A DNA stretch of 64,000 nt from Latrodectus hesperus (GCA_037975125.1 CM075862.1:11078274-11142273); one strand, 5' to 3'. Positions 24,654-36,520 are shown, numbered from the stretch's first letter. A program made the numbers and translations. The notes: generated from the letters alone by a model not told the origin.

Positions 24654-26402
24654 TAAAATATGTATTAAATCAATTCTTAAAAATAAGACTTAAATTTTAA
24701 TTGCAGTGAAAACCAAGATTTGTTTAAAATATTAATATAAACAACAAGTAAATAAACACATAATAACAATTTTGTTCTACTCATTATTGATACCAATTCA
24801 TATATTCCAGCATGATCAAGAAAATTTTAATGAAATTTATAATACAATAAAGGAAAGCATAAATAATACCTTGCTTAATATTTAAATGATTTATAGTTCA
24901 ATTGCTCGCAAAATATATTTCCTGAAATTTTGGAATAAATGCATAAAATTAAACATTAATTAGAGAAGAAACGATTAACAATTGAGATAAATAATAACAA
25001 GAGTTTGAATGTGGGTTACGATACATCATTCATCAACAATTGATCCTAATATCGCCAATTAATAAGAGCAATTCCTCGCAAAATATGGCTATCCATCAGG
25101 ATTATTTAAGTAAAAATTAAAAAAATTTTTAAAAATTTACGGGATCACCATTGATTACACTCTTATTAAAAATTATGATTTTAACGGATAAAATAAAAAA
25201 ATTTTCGAAAATAGAAATAAATACCTAAAAATATTTAAATAAAAATTTTTGCGATTGCATTGATTTTTCAATGGGAAGAGAGAAAACCGGAAGTATTTGA
25301 GATGGCTTCCGGTCCACTGAGGTTTGTTTTTGTTTGCACTGAAAACTCCATCCATATCGGAGAAACACAATTTCTCTTTTATAATAATTTTCCTTTCCTA
25401 GCTTTATTGAAAAGTGATGTCAGGAATTTTTATATTTATACGATATTAAACAGGAAATTTAGTAGTTAAATATAAATACGATTGAATTGCATCATAAAAA
25501 AATAAGATCTTAAAATCAAATCGTATTTCAATTGAAAAAATTACATGACTTTAACTTTAAAAAGAATGTGACCTTAAGTAGGCATTTATATATTTTTTGT
25601 AACAATGCGTTATTAGAAGATTTATGTTTCTTATAAATATGAGTTTATATGAACTTTTCTGATGAATTAGGCAAAAACAAAACATTTAAAGAAATATTAT
25701 ACTTACGAAACTTCTTTTTTTTTCAATCTAGCTAAGTTTCTGCATATTCTTTAATTTGAATCATTATTCCTGAAATTTGTAACATACTTTTTAAGTGAAT
25801 CCTGATTGGAAATCAGCAATTCTGCATTTTTATTGAATCCTTATACTTTATATCTAGAAAAGAATACTAACTTACTAATTTATAAAGTTGTAATAAAAAA
25901 AGATGTAAAGTGTTTTATAGCTTTTAAGTTAAAAGAATTCAAATATAAGACATTGATATGCTTAAATAAAGATATATTTTTCAAAGTATTAATTTTTAAT
26001 ATGCACAATTAGTGTCATTTTCATGTATTATAAGCATTTTAAAATCAGCCAAATGTGATACTATATTCTATATGTTGGAATTCTAAATGGTATTCCCATT
26101 TTATTGATAAATTATAGCTGATATATAGGAAATAAAATCAACTTAATTATTTCTTTCCCAAAAAGCTACTATATTAATATTATACTTTTAAATTTTGTTC
26201 ATGAGGCTAATTACATAAATCCTAACTGATTGCTGATTACTGCTTTTACTAATTACCCTATGTTAATGCATAGAGTAAGGAAAACAATGATGTTTATCAC
26301 ACCATCAGTTCTGTCTGGATTAGTTTTGATCAAAATTCAAATTTTTAATATATAATATAAAATTCTTCATAGCGTGTCAGAATAATTTTATTAATGACGT
26401 CA

Positions 26403-26802
26403 AGAAATTTCATTTTATTATGCTATATTTATAAAGTTAGTTTATAATTTTATATTTTAATGTTTTGCAGATGGCAACATAAGGGTTTTTCTGTGAATAT
26501 TTTTCGTTCCCCATTGGAAGATCAACGTTGCCGCTACGCGGACAGTATAATAATTCTGTATTTATTAAAAGAAATTTCTTATATTAAAATATATCAAAAA
26601 AGTAAGTTATTGTAAAGCTATTTATTGGACATTAATTATTAAGTTTTCTTTTGAAATGAATATTATAATTCTTTTATTGTGCGTTAATTCTTTCACGTGT
26701 TCTTGTCTAAGCCTAAAATATTTCCTATATCTGTTGTATTTTCCGTTATTTCAAAAATTTTTGATATTTTTTTATATACTTATTATTTTTATTGTTTTTT
26801 AG
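26403..26802 (+). promoter_or_regulatory. RpS19 promoter, 5' UTR and first intron region (approximate)
   Basis: The coding start sits directly after an acceptor (ttttttag at 26795-26802), so a non-coding first exon is expected upstream. A good donor, aaaaaa/gtaagt, lies at 26602. Between about 26470 and 26555 the DNA becomes pyrimidine- and GC-richer (gtttttctg, tttttcgttcccc, ccgctacgcgg), plausible for the TOP-type start of a ribosomal protein gene; ccattgg could be an inverted CCAAT box. The transcription start was not resolved. Confidence 0.4.
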
Positions 26803-26873
26803 ATGCCTTCAACTAGCGTTAAAGACGTTAATCAGCACGATTTTGTCAAAGCTCTTGCAGCTCATTTCAAGAA
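26803..26873 (+). CDS. RpS19: RpS19 coding exon 1
   Basis: 71 nt from the ATG at 26803 to the gtatgt donor at 26874. Encodes the N-terminus to AAHFK and two bases of the next Lys codon. Confidence 0.96.
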
Positions 26874-29800
26874 GTATGTGTTGCTTATGTGTGATGAACA
26901 CATCATTTGAAAAATTTAGATTTTCTTAATTATATAATTCTGTGATTTGTTGTTCAATGTCTTAAATTTATGATAACAATTAGCTTGGATATTTTTTTAT
27001 GAAATTGCATCGATAAATTGTGGGAATATATGTTTATTCTTTGATAATTGCTAATTACTTTTTAAAACTGTTGAAGTATCATAATTAAAGAATTTTAATC
27101 TTCTGTTTGTACTATGATTGTGCTACTTAATTGTGTGATATTAGATTACATTCCTCACCAAATGTACATTTATTATGTTAACTGAATTATTAGTACCTAA
27201 TGATTATTACTTTTTGCTGATATAAACTTATCTGAAATATAATAAATGTTTGCCAGATTTTAATCGTAAAATCAAGAACATTTTCATAAATTAAATTTTG
27301 ATATTAAAATGTTTTAATTTATATTGTACATTGGGATATAATTTTTTTATTCTCAATTTTAGCTGGTATGCAATTGTTTCTCGAAGTTGCATTATGGTTA
27401 ATCTGAATGCTACAATTGCTAGTAATCATTCCTTTAAAAATCAACTATTAATGGAAAATTTTTTAATCATTTATAATGAGTATCTATAATAGTTAAATAG
27501 GTTAAGCTGAATATTATGGTCTTAGCTTGCCAAGCACAAAAAGTCGCCAAATTCGGTGATTTTTTTCTAATTTGCCAAAAAATCACTAAAAGCAATTAGT
27601 TGCCAAATGTCTAACTGCCACACATTCCAGAAATACTTGCGATTTTCATTTTAGATTTTTTATGCAAATTGTGGCAATTTAAATCCAGTTTCTTCATATA
27701 TATTTTTTTTATTTCATTTTGGATGTAATACTCAGTTTTACCCAAAATGTATAAATTCTAATCAGATAAAAGGAAAATATTGGTTATTTAAATAGAAAAT
27801 AAAATTTTTTTATCATTTTAAGGAAATCAAGATGCCAAAATTAAAGAAAGTCTTCTATACTAGATTTTAGTAGTTATGTGTCTTAATATCAAAGTGTGAG
27901 TCCTAGAGGTTGAAACTAAATGGTTAGTTTTGGCCTTTAAATTAACAGTTTCGGTCTAATTCCCTCCTTGATCTGGATCTGTGTAGTATTTTAGAATCAG
28001 TTTCAAAACTTGTTTCCTTTCCAATAATGCTTTGTATTAAATGTAAGTAAAAAGATTTCATTTTTGAATTTGTTTTTATAGAATTAAAAATTTGATAAAT
28101 TTGTTTAGATCTGGTAAATTGAAGGTTCCTGAATGGGTTGATGTTGTCAAAACTGGAATACACAAAGAACTTGCACCCTATGATGAAGATTGGTTTTACA
28201 CCAGATGTGGTAAGTTGTTACTTGTCATTTAATTTTTTGCACAAAAAATGTAAATAATTATTGTATATTATGTTTTCGTGCACCACAAAATGTGTTGAAT
28301 AATTTTTTCTTTGTATGGATAGATAAACTTTTAATACCTATATTGAGATTTGTATATTAAAAATAATGTTAAATGGATCATACATTTATTAACTTGTAAA
28401 ACTTTTTTCGCCAAGCACATGAGACAAGTGTTCTGGAAATTGATTGGCAACCCAAAAAGGGTGCCAAATGGCCAGGAATTGGCCTGAAAAAACGGCAGAA
28501 GTTTCACCCAACTTGAAATTACCCCTCCCCCACCTAACACCAAATAAGAAAACAATAACAACCATGAAAATTAAGTGGGGTTTCCCCAGATTTGAATTGC
28601 TAAGCCTAATCGCATGCAAGAAAACAGTAATAGTAATAAGAATTAATTAAAGATTCTATTCAAAAATATTTCAGAATTAAAATTATAGGAAATAAAGAAG
28701 CAAACATAATTAATTATAATATCTAGTTAAAAATATAATAATGAATTAGAGTTATTAAAGATATAATGTTACAAATCATCATTACATAAAAAAAGAAACA
28801 AATCTAGAATAAATTTAAAAAATAGATTCTATAATTTCGCTTATTATTGGAAATTTAAATACTTAACATACAATTCTGGGAATTCTATTCCTGCAGAAAA
28901 TAAAATAAAAATTCTTACCTTCATTTTTTTCGTCCGGCGTTCTACAGGCACAGCAAAATCAAAAATGAATATAAAAGACTGGGTTGAAAACCAGGCGCTA
29001 TATCCACAGCGAAATAGAAAACAATTATAAAAGACAGGATTGAAATTCCTCCTCTATATTCACAGCGAAATACAAAATGAATATAAAAGACAGTATTGAA
29101 ATTTCGGCACTATATCCACAGCGAAATAGAAAACAAATAGATAGGATTGAAATTCCGGCACTGTATCCAAACCGAAATAAAAAATGTGAATATAAAAGAC
29201 AATATTTATATTCTGCGCTACATCCGAAGTGAAATAAAATATAAATATCAAAAAACAAGATTTAAATTACCGCGCATTACATCCGTTAAAAAAATCCAAA
29301 ATAAAAATGGTTACCGTTTCTGGGATGTGCGGGGACGAGACAGTCCAACGATATATTTGGTGATTAATCGTTTTTGGTGATGTTTTGGCAAATACAAAAG
29401 CGAAATACAAAAGGAATGGACAGTATTGAAACTCCGCTACTATATCCACAGTGAAATAAAAAATGGGAATATAAAAGACAATATTTATATTCTGTGGTAC
29501 ATCCAAAGTGAAATAATAAAAATATATGAAGAAACGGGATTTATATATATATAAATTGCTGCAATTTGCATCTGATAAAAAAATTTAAAATGAAAATGGC
29601 AAGTGTTTCTGGATTATGTGGTGGTTAGACATTAAGATGCTGTATTTGGTGACACATTTGGCAACTATATGCTTTTAGTGATTTTTTCGCAAATTTGGCA
29701 AGGGAAAAAATCACCAAATTTGGCAACTTTTTGTGCTTGGCAAGCTGAGACCATAATATTCAGTTTAGCCCTAAATTTGCTATTTTTATTTAAGGTACCC

Positions 29801-32800
29801 GAACACGGTCGATGCAATTTTTTTGAAATAAACTGTATATATATATTGTAACCATTTTTTCTTATTTAGTTTCAGAAAACATTAATATTGATCTAATAAT
29901 ATTTGATATATGTCGATATTATTTTTCAAAAAGTTATATATACAATTTAAAGCATTTTTTAAAAAACTTAAAAAATGCTACATTAAAAAATGCTATTATG
30001 CATATTTGAAAAAAATTGATACTAAATAATAGTTTTTGTTTAAAAATAAAAAAATTAGGGCCAGTCGAATGTATTTACTGAAATTTTTGCCAAATTTTCT
30101 ATCCTATTATTCGAATAACAAGCAATAATTTTGGAAATACTTAAGTCATTACAATTCTTTTAGTACTGTTTCCTTTAAACTTATGTTTACGTGGAAACTT
30201 ACGATTTTTTCGTTTCCCATTATCAAATATATTTCGTTAATTTATAAATAATTGGAGAGTAAAGCTACAGTAATATAAAAACTTCAAAATATGATAAGAT
30301 AAACCGCTTTGACATTCACACAAAGCACTAGCAAGAAAAATATTCTGATGTAAACAACAGCTACATGATTCCACTTAATGTAAAGAAATTGTGCTACCAA
30401 ACAATTTCCGGAAAAGTAATAACTTTGTATGACTTTTAATAGCTTACTAAATTTATATTTGAAAATAAAACACTGTTTAAACTAATTTTTAATATCATTC
30501 TGACCCTTTAAACGCCCACTTCTGGTGTTTTAAATGTCAACTTCCGGTTTCTTAATCTTTACAAAATTCTTCATATCTCGGAATCTAACATAGAGACAAA
30601 AGCAAACCTGATTTGGAAAGCCAATTAAATTTCGCATTTAATGAAAAAATGAATTTTTTTGTCAATTTTGGTCGAAATTGACGTTTTCAACCTGTGCAGG
30701 TACCTTAAGTCCATATGTTGATATACTATTAGTTTCTAATGTATTAGGTTTTATCAATAATACAAAACAGCTAGTGTTTCTTTTGCTTCAGTCAACTCTT
30801 AATAATTATAGCTCTGCTTATAGTTATAACTTATTGGCAGTTAGCCTAATTGTAGTTATTGGTAACAGGATATCTACCCATTGATATTTAAACCCTCTAT
30901 TTAGTCTTTTAATCTATGTAATTTTAACTTTCATTGAATAATAAATATTTTAAAAATGTTAAGGAAATTGTGACCATCAGTATCAAAAAGTTACTGGTTT
31001 CAGTTTGTGGATTGCAGTTCTGTTGAAAGAGTTAATGTACAGATATTGTTGGATAATTGTGAAACATTAATTCTTAAACAAGTTTATAAAAAGAAATTTT
31101 AAATAATGCTTGTTAATATAAATTTTTGAACTTGTTTATTAACTACAGGGTGATCCATTTTAAAAATATACATTGGTTTTTCATATTGCCTTTCAATCTG
31201 ACTCAAGTGGCAATTATTCTAACTCTGAAGTGTAATGGTTTAAACCTTGTGTAAGTGAAGAACAATTTTCGACCCAATTTGACTATTGTAACTTCATTTG
31301 TGAAGCAAAACAGAAATTAAAACTTACATTGCTGTTTAATCCTGTGATAATTTTATTTTTGTGAATCAAATTTTTTAAATGATTTCTTGGATCAAACACT
31401 ACAAATGTTCACTACCATTTAAATTTAAAATGTGAATATGAGGTGGTTTTAGACAATCTGTATTTTGGTGTTATGAAAAATTTTGGTTTTGATTTATTTT
31501 AATTTATCAATGTTTGCTGAACATTAACCAAAAAACCCTGTCTTTAAGACCGTAAAAAAGTGAGGTCTATTGGCCTTTGTAGCCTGTTGTATATTGAAAT
31601 TAAATAATCATCAAAGAATTCCTTGAGCACTTCTATTGATAATTTTGACAAGTATGAAGTGCATACATTTTACTGAAACCATCAGTAATTTGCCTGTATA
31701 TCCACAGTACCTTGAATTATGTTCTGATACATATCTATAATTATAGTTTAGCTAAAAACATACAAAATAATCCTATCTTTGTTATTCATTTCTTATAAAA
31801 TAAGTTTCAAAACTCAAATTTTGCACAGAATTGGATTAAAAATTATACTAATGATTATCGCATGAATTTATATGTTTGAAAGTTGAGCTTTCACCTTTTA
31901 AAATTTTAAAGAATACCATTAAATTAAATATAGATATAATGAATAGTGATGTTTAAATTTCTTTCTGCTTGTAAATAAAGATGTTAACTTTAAAATAAAC
32001 TGGTTCTTTTTTATATTGCTCACCATATATAAGAGATTGCAAACAGTTCATAAAATTGTATATTTTGCTGTTATATACTTAGCAAATGCTTACAATATAC
32101 AGAGGTTGAATTACATAGTTTTAATTACAATTTTCTTGTGTGTGTGTGCCTTGAAATTCGATATCAGTTATACAATCATGTAAGGACTTTCATGGGTGCT
32201 CATGTATCCAGAGTTTGGATTAGCAGAACAATTCATTTTTGAGAATAAAATTAAAAGTAAGATTTAAATGATTTTATTTTTTCTAATGTAAATATAATGG
32301 ATTTCTTGCCATTAAAGTTAGCAAGATCAAAGAAAGTAAAAAATTTAATTTAAAATGCTATTAGAAAACTTTGAATAGCATGAAATAAAAATGAAAACCA
32401 TTTTACTAATATAGTTTTCAATATCAGATATATAGAATATAATATTATAATGTAAATGATATAAATCAATTGTATTTTTAAAAAAATCATTAAATTCTAT
32501 AATTTTATTAACAAAATTATTAGTTTCAATGAATATGTAAATCTCAAAAAATTGCCTTTACAAATTGGTTATTTTTTTCATTTTATGTTTTATTTGTAAA
32601 TTATTTTGACAAAACAAAAAGACAAATTTTAAAGTGAAAACTTTGAAAGGGCAACAAATTAATTCATGCATTTTTTTAAATAATGAAAATTATATTGATA
32701 ATAAGCTGTTAATTTGTATGAAGTGTCTGTGTAAAATACAATTTTTGGTTTAATTAAATCTCTTAAAGTGGAGTGATAAAATTGTAAGGATTTGTCAAGA

Positions 32801-35800
32801 TAGTCTGAATGTAAATCTTTCATGTGATTGGTTACTTTAACAAAAGGTACATTACTTACATATGTAAAGAATCCCAAGAAAAGATAACAATGATGTATAA
32901 TATATAATACAATATACATCATTGTTTTATTTTCTAATGTTATTAAAAATGTCATCGTTTCTTTTTAATTGTTAATTTTGTTTTCAAAGGCACTGGGAAC
33001 AGTTTGTGTATTTATTCTTTTTTTAAATCTAAGCTGATGAATTAGAAACACCTATTGCTCTGGTGAGAAGAAACAAGTTCTATTTCTAATATTTTTGTTT
33101 TTTTGATTTCCATTCTTCCAAATATTCTGATTTTTCCAAATGTTTCATCTTGTTTTTATTAAAAATGCTTTCAAATTTCTTTAACACTTTTTCAAATATG
33201 AGCATCTTAAATTATTTTTTACTTATTAAAAATATCTTAAAGATTTTGCTGCTTTTTTAATTTAATTATTTAAATTTTTCTTTAACAATAAAAAACTTGT
33301 ACTGGTTGATTAAAAGAAATCAGTTTCTTTAATTTTAAAACCCATTTATTGTAGTTTTAATTTAATTTGATTTTAACAATTATTATTGATTGATTTAGAT
33401 AAGTAAAACATTATCTAAAGTATATGTCCTATTTTGAAATATGATAATGTTCTGAAGCATTGGAATTACAATCAATCAGAATCCATGATATTTAATTTCT
33501 TGTAGATATATTGAAAATATTTTGTTTTACAAGTCGTTTAACAGGTAAATGTTATTGTTCAAATGTTGCATTTACTACAGTATTCATTTATTGATGTTGA
33601 AATGTATGTTATTCATTGGTAATTAAAAATTTTAACGGGCTGTTTTATACACATCGCTGTAAGATTGGAAAATTGTTTGGTTTTAAAATTTTAAATATTT
33701 TAAAGTACATATTTAATAACTGATTGAATTTGATATTTTTTAACTGTAATAATCAAATTTAATATAATTTTTTCAAATTAAATATTTTTTCAGCTTCTGT
33801 AGCTAGACACCTTTACTTGAGGTCACCTGCTGGTGTAGGAGCTCTTACAAAGATTTATGGTGGTAGATATCGTCGTGGTGCTCGGCCTTCCAAGTACTGC
33901 AGAGGTTCCTCTGGTATTGCCCGTAAAGCTCTGCAAGCATTAGAGCAACTAAAACTTGTGGAACAAGATCCTAGTGGGTAAGGAATTCAGTGAATTTAAT
34001 CTGTTATTTGGAGGAGCCGTAAATATGAAGAGAAAAATGAATAATTTTACTTTCTTAAAACATTTGCATTAAAGTATTGCTTTATTTGGTGATTTCTGTC
34101 ATTGCTTCATTGTTCTGGATATGTAACACGGGGTGGCCAAGTTCCTTGGTAGTCCTGGCCAATCTTCAAAATTTGAAATTTTTTAGAGCTGCAATTAAAT
34201 GCGTATTTAAAAGGTATGCTAAAAGGTATTAAATTTTTTTTACAGAAATTATATTTATTGAAATCATAAATAAAAGTACAAAAATATGTGTATTGTGAAT
34301 TTAAATATTAAAAATTAAACACATTAGTTTTACTTATCTTGATAATTCTTTAAAATTTGGCGATTAATTGACAGTTTTTGTTAGTAATTCTTTGAAATGT
34401 TGGTTAGTTACTATTGTTCGGCATTTTGATTACAAGAGTTTTAAAGATGAATAAAATTATTCACATAAGTATGTTGTTTCAAACATTGAAATATTTTTAA
34501 AAGCAGCCTTTTTTAAATCAGGATACTTGGATGCTGGTTCAGATAACCAAAATTCAGTAATCGGTATCGATTTATATTTTAATTGCAGAGCTTGATCTTA
34601 TCTCGAGTACATTTATCGAGAGTCAAAAGAGGGAACTCTGTTACATTTATAGAGCCACAAATAATTCTTCAAAGAGCTGCAGGTTGGCCACCCCTGTTGT
34701 ATACTATGAAATTTAAGTCTTATTTAAAAAAAACATTTTTATAAATTTCATCCAATTTTGATGTTTACAATGTTTACGTAAAATATTTTTGTATGCATTA
34801 TGATAGCAGTTCAGTTTTATATTTTTTCTGTCCCATAATTTTATTTTATTTCAAATTCAAAGTGATCAGCTTTTTTCATTTCCTGTTGTCATGCATAATA
34901 CTGAATCATTCACCTTAAAACTTTTTATATTGATTACACTAATTTAATGCATATGTTACTTCAATGTATTTACATTTATTCAACAAATTGGTAAATATAT
35001 TAAACTTCTTTAAATGAAACCAAGTTTTTATAAATATTGAAAGAATATTTCCTTAGAATTTTTAAAATACCTCAAGTCAAAATGTTTGGTCTTTATCAAT
35101 TGACCAATTTTATCCCTGTTTGTATTTTAAAACTTTGCCTTTTAATTAAAGGAACTGTATGATAAGAACTTGTTTTTTAGAAGAATGCATTTATTAAGTC
35201 CATTGACCTTTAAGATGTTTTTCTTGACCAGACACTAATAATTCATCAAGCGCTTTTGTGTATGCTGAGCTATAAGCTACATATTGAGCTTTATTTGTGC
35301 TCAAGCCAAGTGTGTGAGCAATTTGAGTTTGTGATTACCGCTTCAGATTTTAGGTATTTGAAATAGTTCAGAAATTTTAAGCCCATAGTGCATAATATAC
35401 ATATATTACTACTCTACTGAATATCATAAAATTTTTTTTAAAGAATATGCATTTTGTTTTCTTATCAGTCCATTAGTTGAAAATTTATTATTTTGAGGTT
35501 AATCTTTTATTTCAAGGGTATTTTTTGTATAAAGTTATATATCCTATCATAGAATTGTAATTTTTTAAAATATTAAATTTGAATATAGAAAGAGTGGAAA
35601 CACTTTCATATTTAAAGTGAATACATATCTTATGTATTTTATTTGAAATAAACTGAACTGGTAGTTTTATTTCCCATCAATTTAATAGTTCACATTGGAT
35701 TTTAAATTTGCTTTAAACAATTGTTCCAGGTAAAATTAAATTTCATGCAAATAAATAAATAAAACTTAAGTTTTTAATTGTAAAACAGAAATATTTATAT

Positions 35801-35949
35801 TTATACAGAAATATATATATCATTAAATTTGAAATTTCTTTTGTTTTTAATCATAAAATGTTGATATTTGTTTTTTTAGGGGTAGAAAATTATCCAACCA
35901 GGGAAGGAGAGACTTAGATCGAATTGCCAGTCAAATAAGAAAATCTTAA
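26803..35949 (+). CDS. RpS19: Ribosomal protein eS19, complete, four coding exons
   Basis: Exons 26803-26873, 28109-28209, 33794-33977 and 35880-35949 join to 426 nt, 141 residues plus stop. eS19 is a component of the small ribosomal subunit head, needed for 18S rRNA 3' maturation. Seen in order: [67 protein letters not shown], a basic loop [27 protein letters not shown] and [20 protein letters not shown], each an eS19 signature. Length fits the family (about 140-156). All splice sites are GT-AG and phases (2, 1, 2) agree, with split codons Lys, Ala and Gly. The start follows a UTR acceptor directly. The frame is intact throughout, so this is the expressed gene rather than a retrocopy. Confidence 0.97.
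26874..28108 (+). other. RpS19: RpS19 intron 1 (coding)
   Basis: 1.2 kb, AT-rich. The only distinct feature is the left arm of an inverted repeat at 27501-27612. No box C/D or H/ACA snoRNA was convincingly recognised. Confidence 0.75.
27501..27612 (+). repeat. Inverted-repeat arm, left of RpS19 exon 2
   Basis: Its reverse complement matches 29652-29770: shared blocks ctgaatattatggtct, agcttgccaagcacaaaaag, gccaaatt, ggtgatttttt, aaaaaatcactaaaagca and tagttgccaaatgt, with a few mismatches and one short gap. It is either an end of a transposable element or one of two opposed copies of the same repeat. Confidence 0.8.
28109..28209 (+). CDS. RpS19: RpS19 coding exon 2
   Basis: 101 nt. Acceptor ag at 28107-28108, donor gtaagt at 28210. 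Encodes [16 protein letters not shown] through WFYTRC. It is flanked by inverted repeats at 27501-27612 and 29652-29770. Confidence 0.97.
28945..29640 (+). repeat. Tandem array, unit about 55-60 bp, with duplicated end module
   Basis: Units share (c)tatatccacagcgaaata, then aaaa(t)gaatataaaagaca, then attgaaattccg, with steady decay to the right (tttatattctg, acatccaaagtgaaata). About nine units are visible. A longer end module (aaaaatt, aaaatgaaaatgg, gtttctgg, atgtg, tatttggtga) occurs near 29280-29395 and again near 29570-29660, so a block of array plus end appears duplicated. Confidence 0.75.
29652..29770 (-). repeat. Inverted-repeat arm, right of RpS19 exon 2
   Basis: Reverse-complement partner of 27501-27612, about 2.0 kb away. 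It joins directly to the tandem array on its left, as a terminal repeat of the element carrying the array would. Confidence 0.8.
29794..30704. mobile_element. TTAA-flanked MITE with GGTACC ends
   Basis: The element is bounded by TTAA at 29790-29793 and 30705-30708. The left end is GGTACCCGAACACGGTCGA and the reverse complement of the right end is GGTACCTGCACAGGTTGAA, giving short imperfect inverted ends. It is 911 bp, with no transposase. TTAA duplication is a hallmark of piggyBac-type transposition, so I read it as a non-autonomous member of that group. Confidence 0.6.
32886..32926. repeat. Hairpin in RpS19 intron 2
   Basis: aacaatgatgtata at 32886-32899 and tatacatcattgtt at 32913-32926 are exact reverse complements with a 13-nt AT loop. 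It could be a relic of a small transposon or a chance AT hairpin; the GATG/CATC core makes it more than simple TA repeat. Confidence 0.6.
33794..33977 (+). CDS. RpS19: RpS19 coding exon 3
   Basis: 184 nt. Acceptor tttttcag ending at 33793, donor gtaagg at 33978. Encodes [13 protein letters not shown] to VEQDPS and the first two bases of a Gly codon. Confidence 0.97.
33978..35879 (+). other. RpS19: RpS19 intron 3
   Basis: 1.9 kb containing a hAT-like MITE at 34127-34696. A somewhat GC-richer patch at 35205-35350 is unexplained. No other feature is supported. Confidence 0.7.
34127..34696. mobile_element. hAT-like MITE in RpS19 intron 3
   Basis: The left end CACGGGGTGGCCAAGTTCC and the reverse complement of the right end CAGGGGTGGCCAACCTGCAG match the common hAT terminal form CAGGGGTGGCCAA. 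The flanking 8-mers (atatgtaa, ttgtatac) do not form a clean target duplication. There is no coding sequence. Confidence 0.55.
35880..35949 (+). CDS. RpS19: RpS19 coding exon 4 with stop
   Basis: 70 nt. Acceptor tttttttag ending at 35879. Encodes [20 protein letters not shown] and KS; TAA at 35947-35949. The tail is slightly shorter than in vertebrates. Confidence 0.96.
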
Positions 35950-35969
35950 ATGTTCACTGTTATTGAAAA

Positions 35970-35975
35970 AATAAA
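35970..35975 (+). terminator. RpS19: RpS19 poly(A) signal
   Basis: AATAAA 20 nt after the stop codon, followed about 15-25 nt later by an A-rich then GT-rich stretch (cttgtgtcc). A very short 3' UTR is usual for ribosomal protein genes. Confidence 0.8.
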
Positions 35976-36458
35976 TTGTGCTTAAAAAAACTTGTGTCCT
36001 TATTTCAGAATCATCATATTACCTTTGAATTGACACATTCTAAAAACTTCTTCTTCAAACTTGTTTTAATTATAAGAAAATGTCTTAAAATATTTATTGA
36101 AGAAATTTATATCTTGCGTAAAATTAAAATACATTATTTCACATTTGATAAGAGAATAAATTTGTAACACATATAAGGTGGTTTAATTAAAAATCTTAAG
36201 ATTCAACTATATATTGAATGCAAATTAGTATTTTCGTGTGTAGATTGAACTAAGTAGAAATACAAATTCTTTCAGTTGATTCAAGATTGTTCAGTTTTGT
36301 TACATTTTAATTTCTGTTTTTTACTCAGCAATTTTTCTGATTTTGTGTTTAATTTAGTTTTTAAATGATCCTCTTTTTGGTCTATACATTTATTTCTTTT
36401 GATCACTTGCATTTACAAGTGTTATTTTATAACAGTTTATGAAATAAGAATTTATAAG
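35976..36458. other. Short intergenic spacer after RpS19
   Basis: AT-rich spacer between the RpS19 poly(A) region and the hAT element; nothing recognisable. Confidence 0.6.
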
Positions 36459-36495
36459 CAAGGTTTGCACAACTCCCCTAAAAACTCCTGAAATC

Positions 36496-36520
36496 AAAAA
36501 AAAAAAAAAAAAAAAAAAAA
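36496..36520 (+). repeat. Poly(A) run
   Basis: 25 consecutive A inside the left end of the hAT element. Confidence 0.95.

Larger units (their letters stand above)
9183..26402. other. Intergenic, AT-rich, 17 kb
   Basis: No exon could be assigned. The stretch contains the SLC35D 3' UTR at its left edge, a 29-bp tandem repeat (10022-10128), (TA)n tracts (10666-10755, 18716-18785), a diverged duplication partner (14395-14875), a dispersed repeat (19537-20163), a Tigger remnant (20977-21425), part of a SINE (21950-22170), a 60-bp tandem array (23970-24298) and a THAP-like fragment (24522-24653). The rest shows only short chance open frames. Confidence 0.6.
28210..33793 (+). other. RpS19: RpS19 intron 2
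   Basis: 5.6 kb. Contents: repeat-like segment 28390-28640, tandem array 28945-29640, inverted-repeat arm 29652-29770, TTAA-flanked MITE 29794-30704 and a hairpin at 32886-32926. The remainder is AT-rich with no recognised gene. Confidence 0.75.

Noticed and set aside
26885..27190. Box C/D snoRNA in RpS19 intron 1 (gtgatga near 26889)
   Set aside because: No D box at a suitable distance and no terminal stem.
32659..32955. Minus-strand frame of 98 codons in RpS19 intron 2
   Set aside because: Antisense to the intron, spans the small hairpin, Tyr/Lys/Leu-rich with no motif; most likely chance.
35205..35350. H/ACA snoRNA in RpS19 intron 3
   Set aside because: The patch is GC-richer with agct-type self-complementary words, but I could not place both hairpins with an H box and an ACA.
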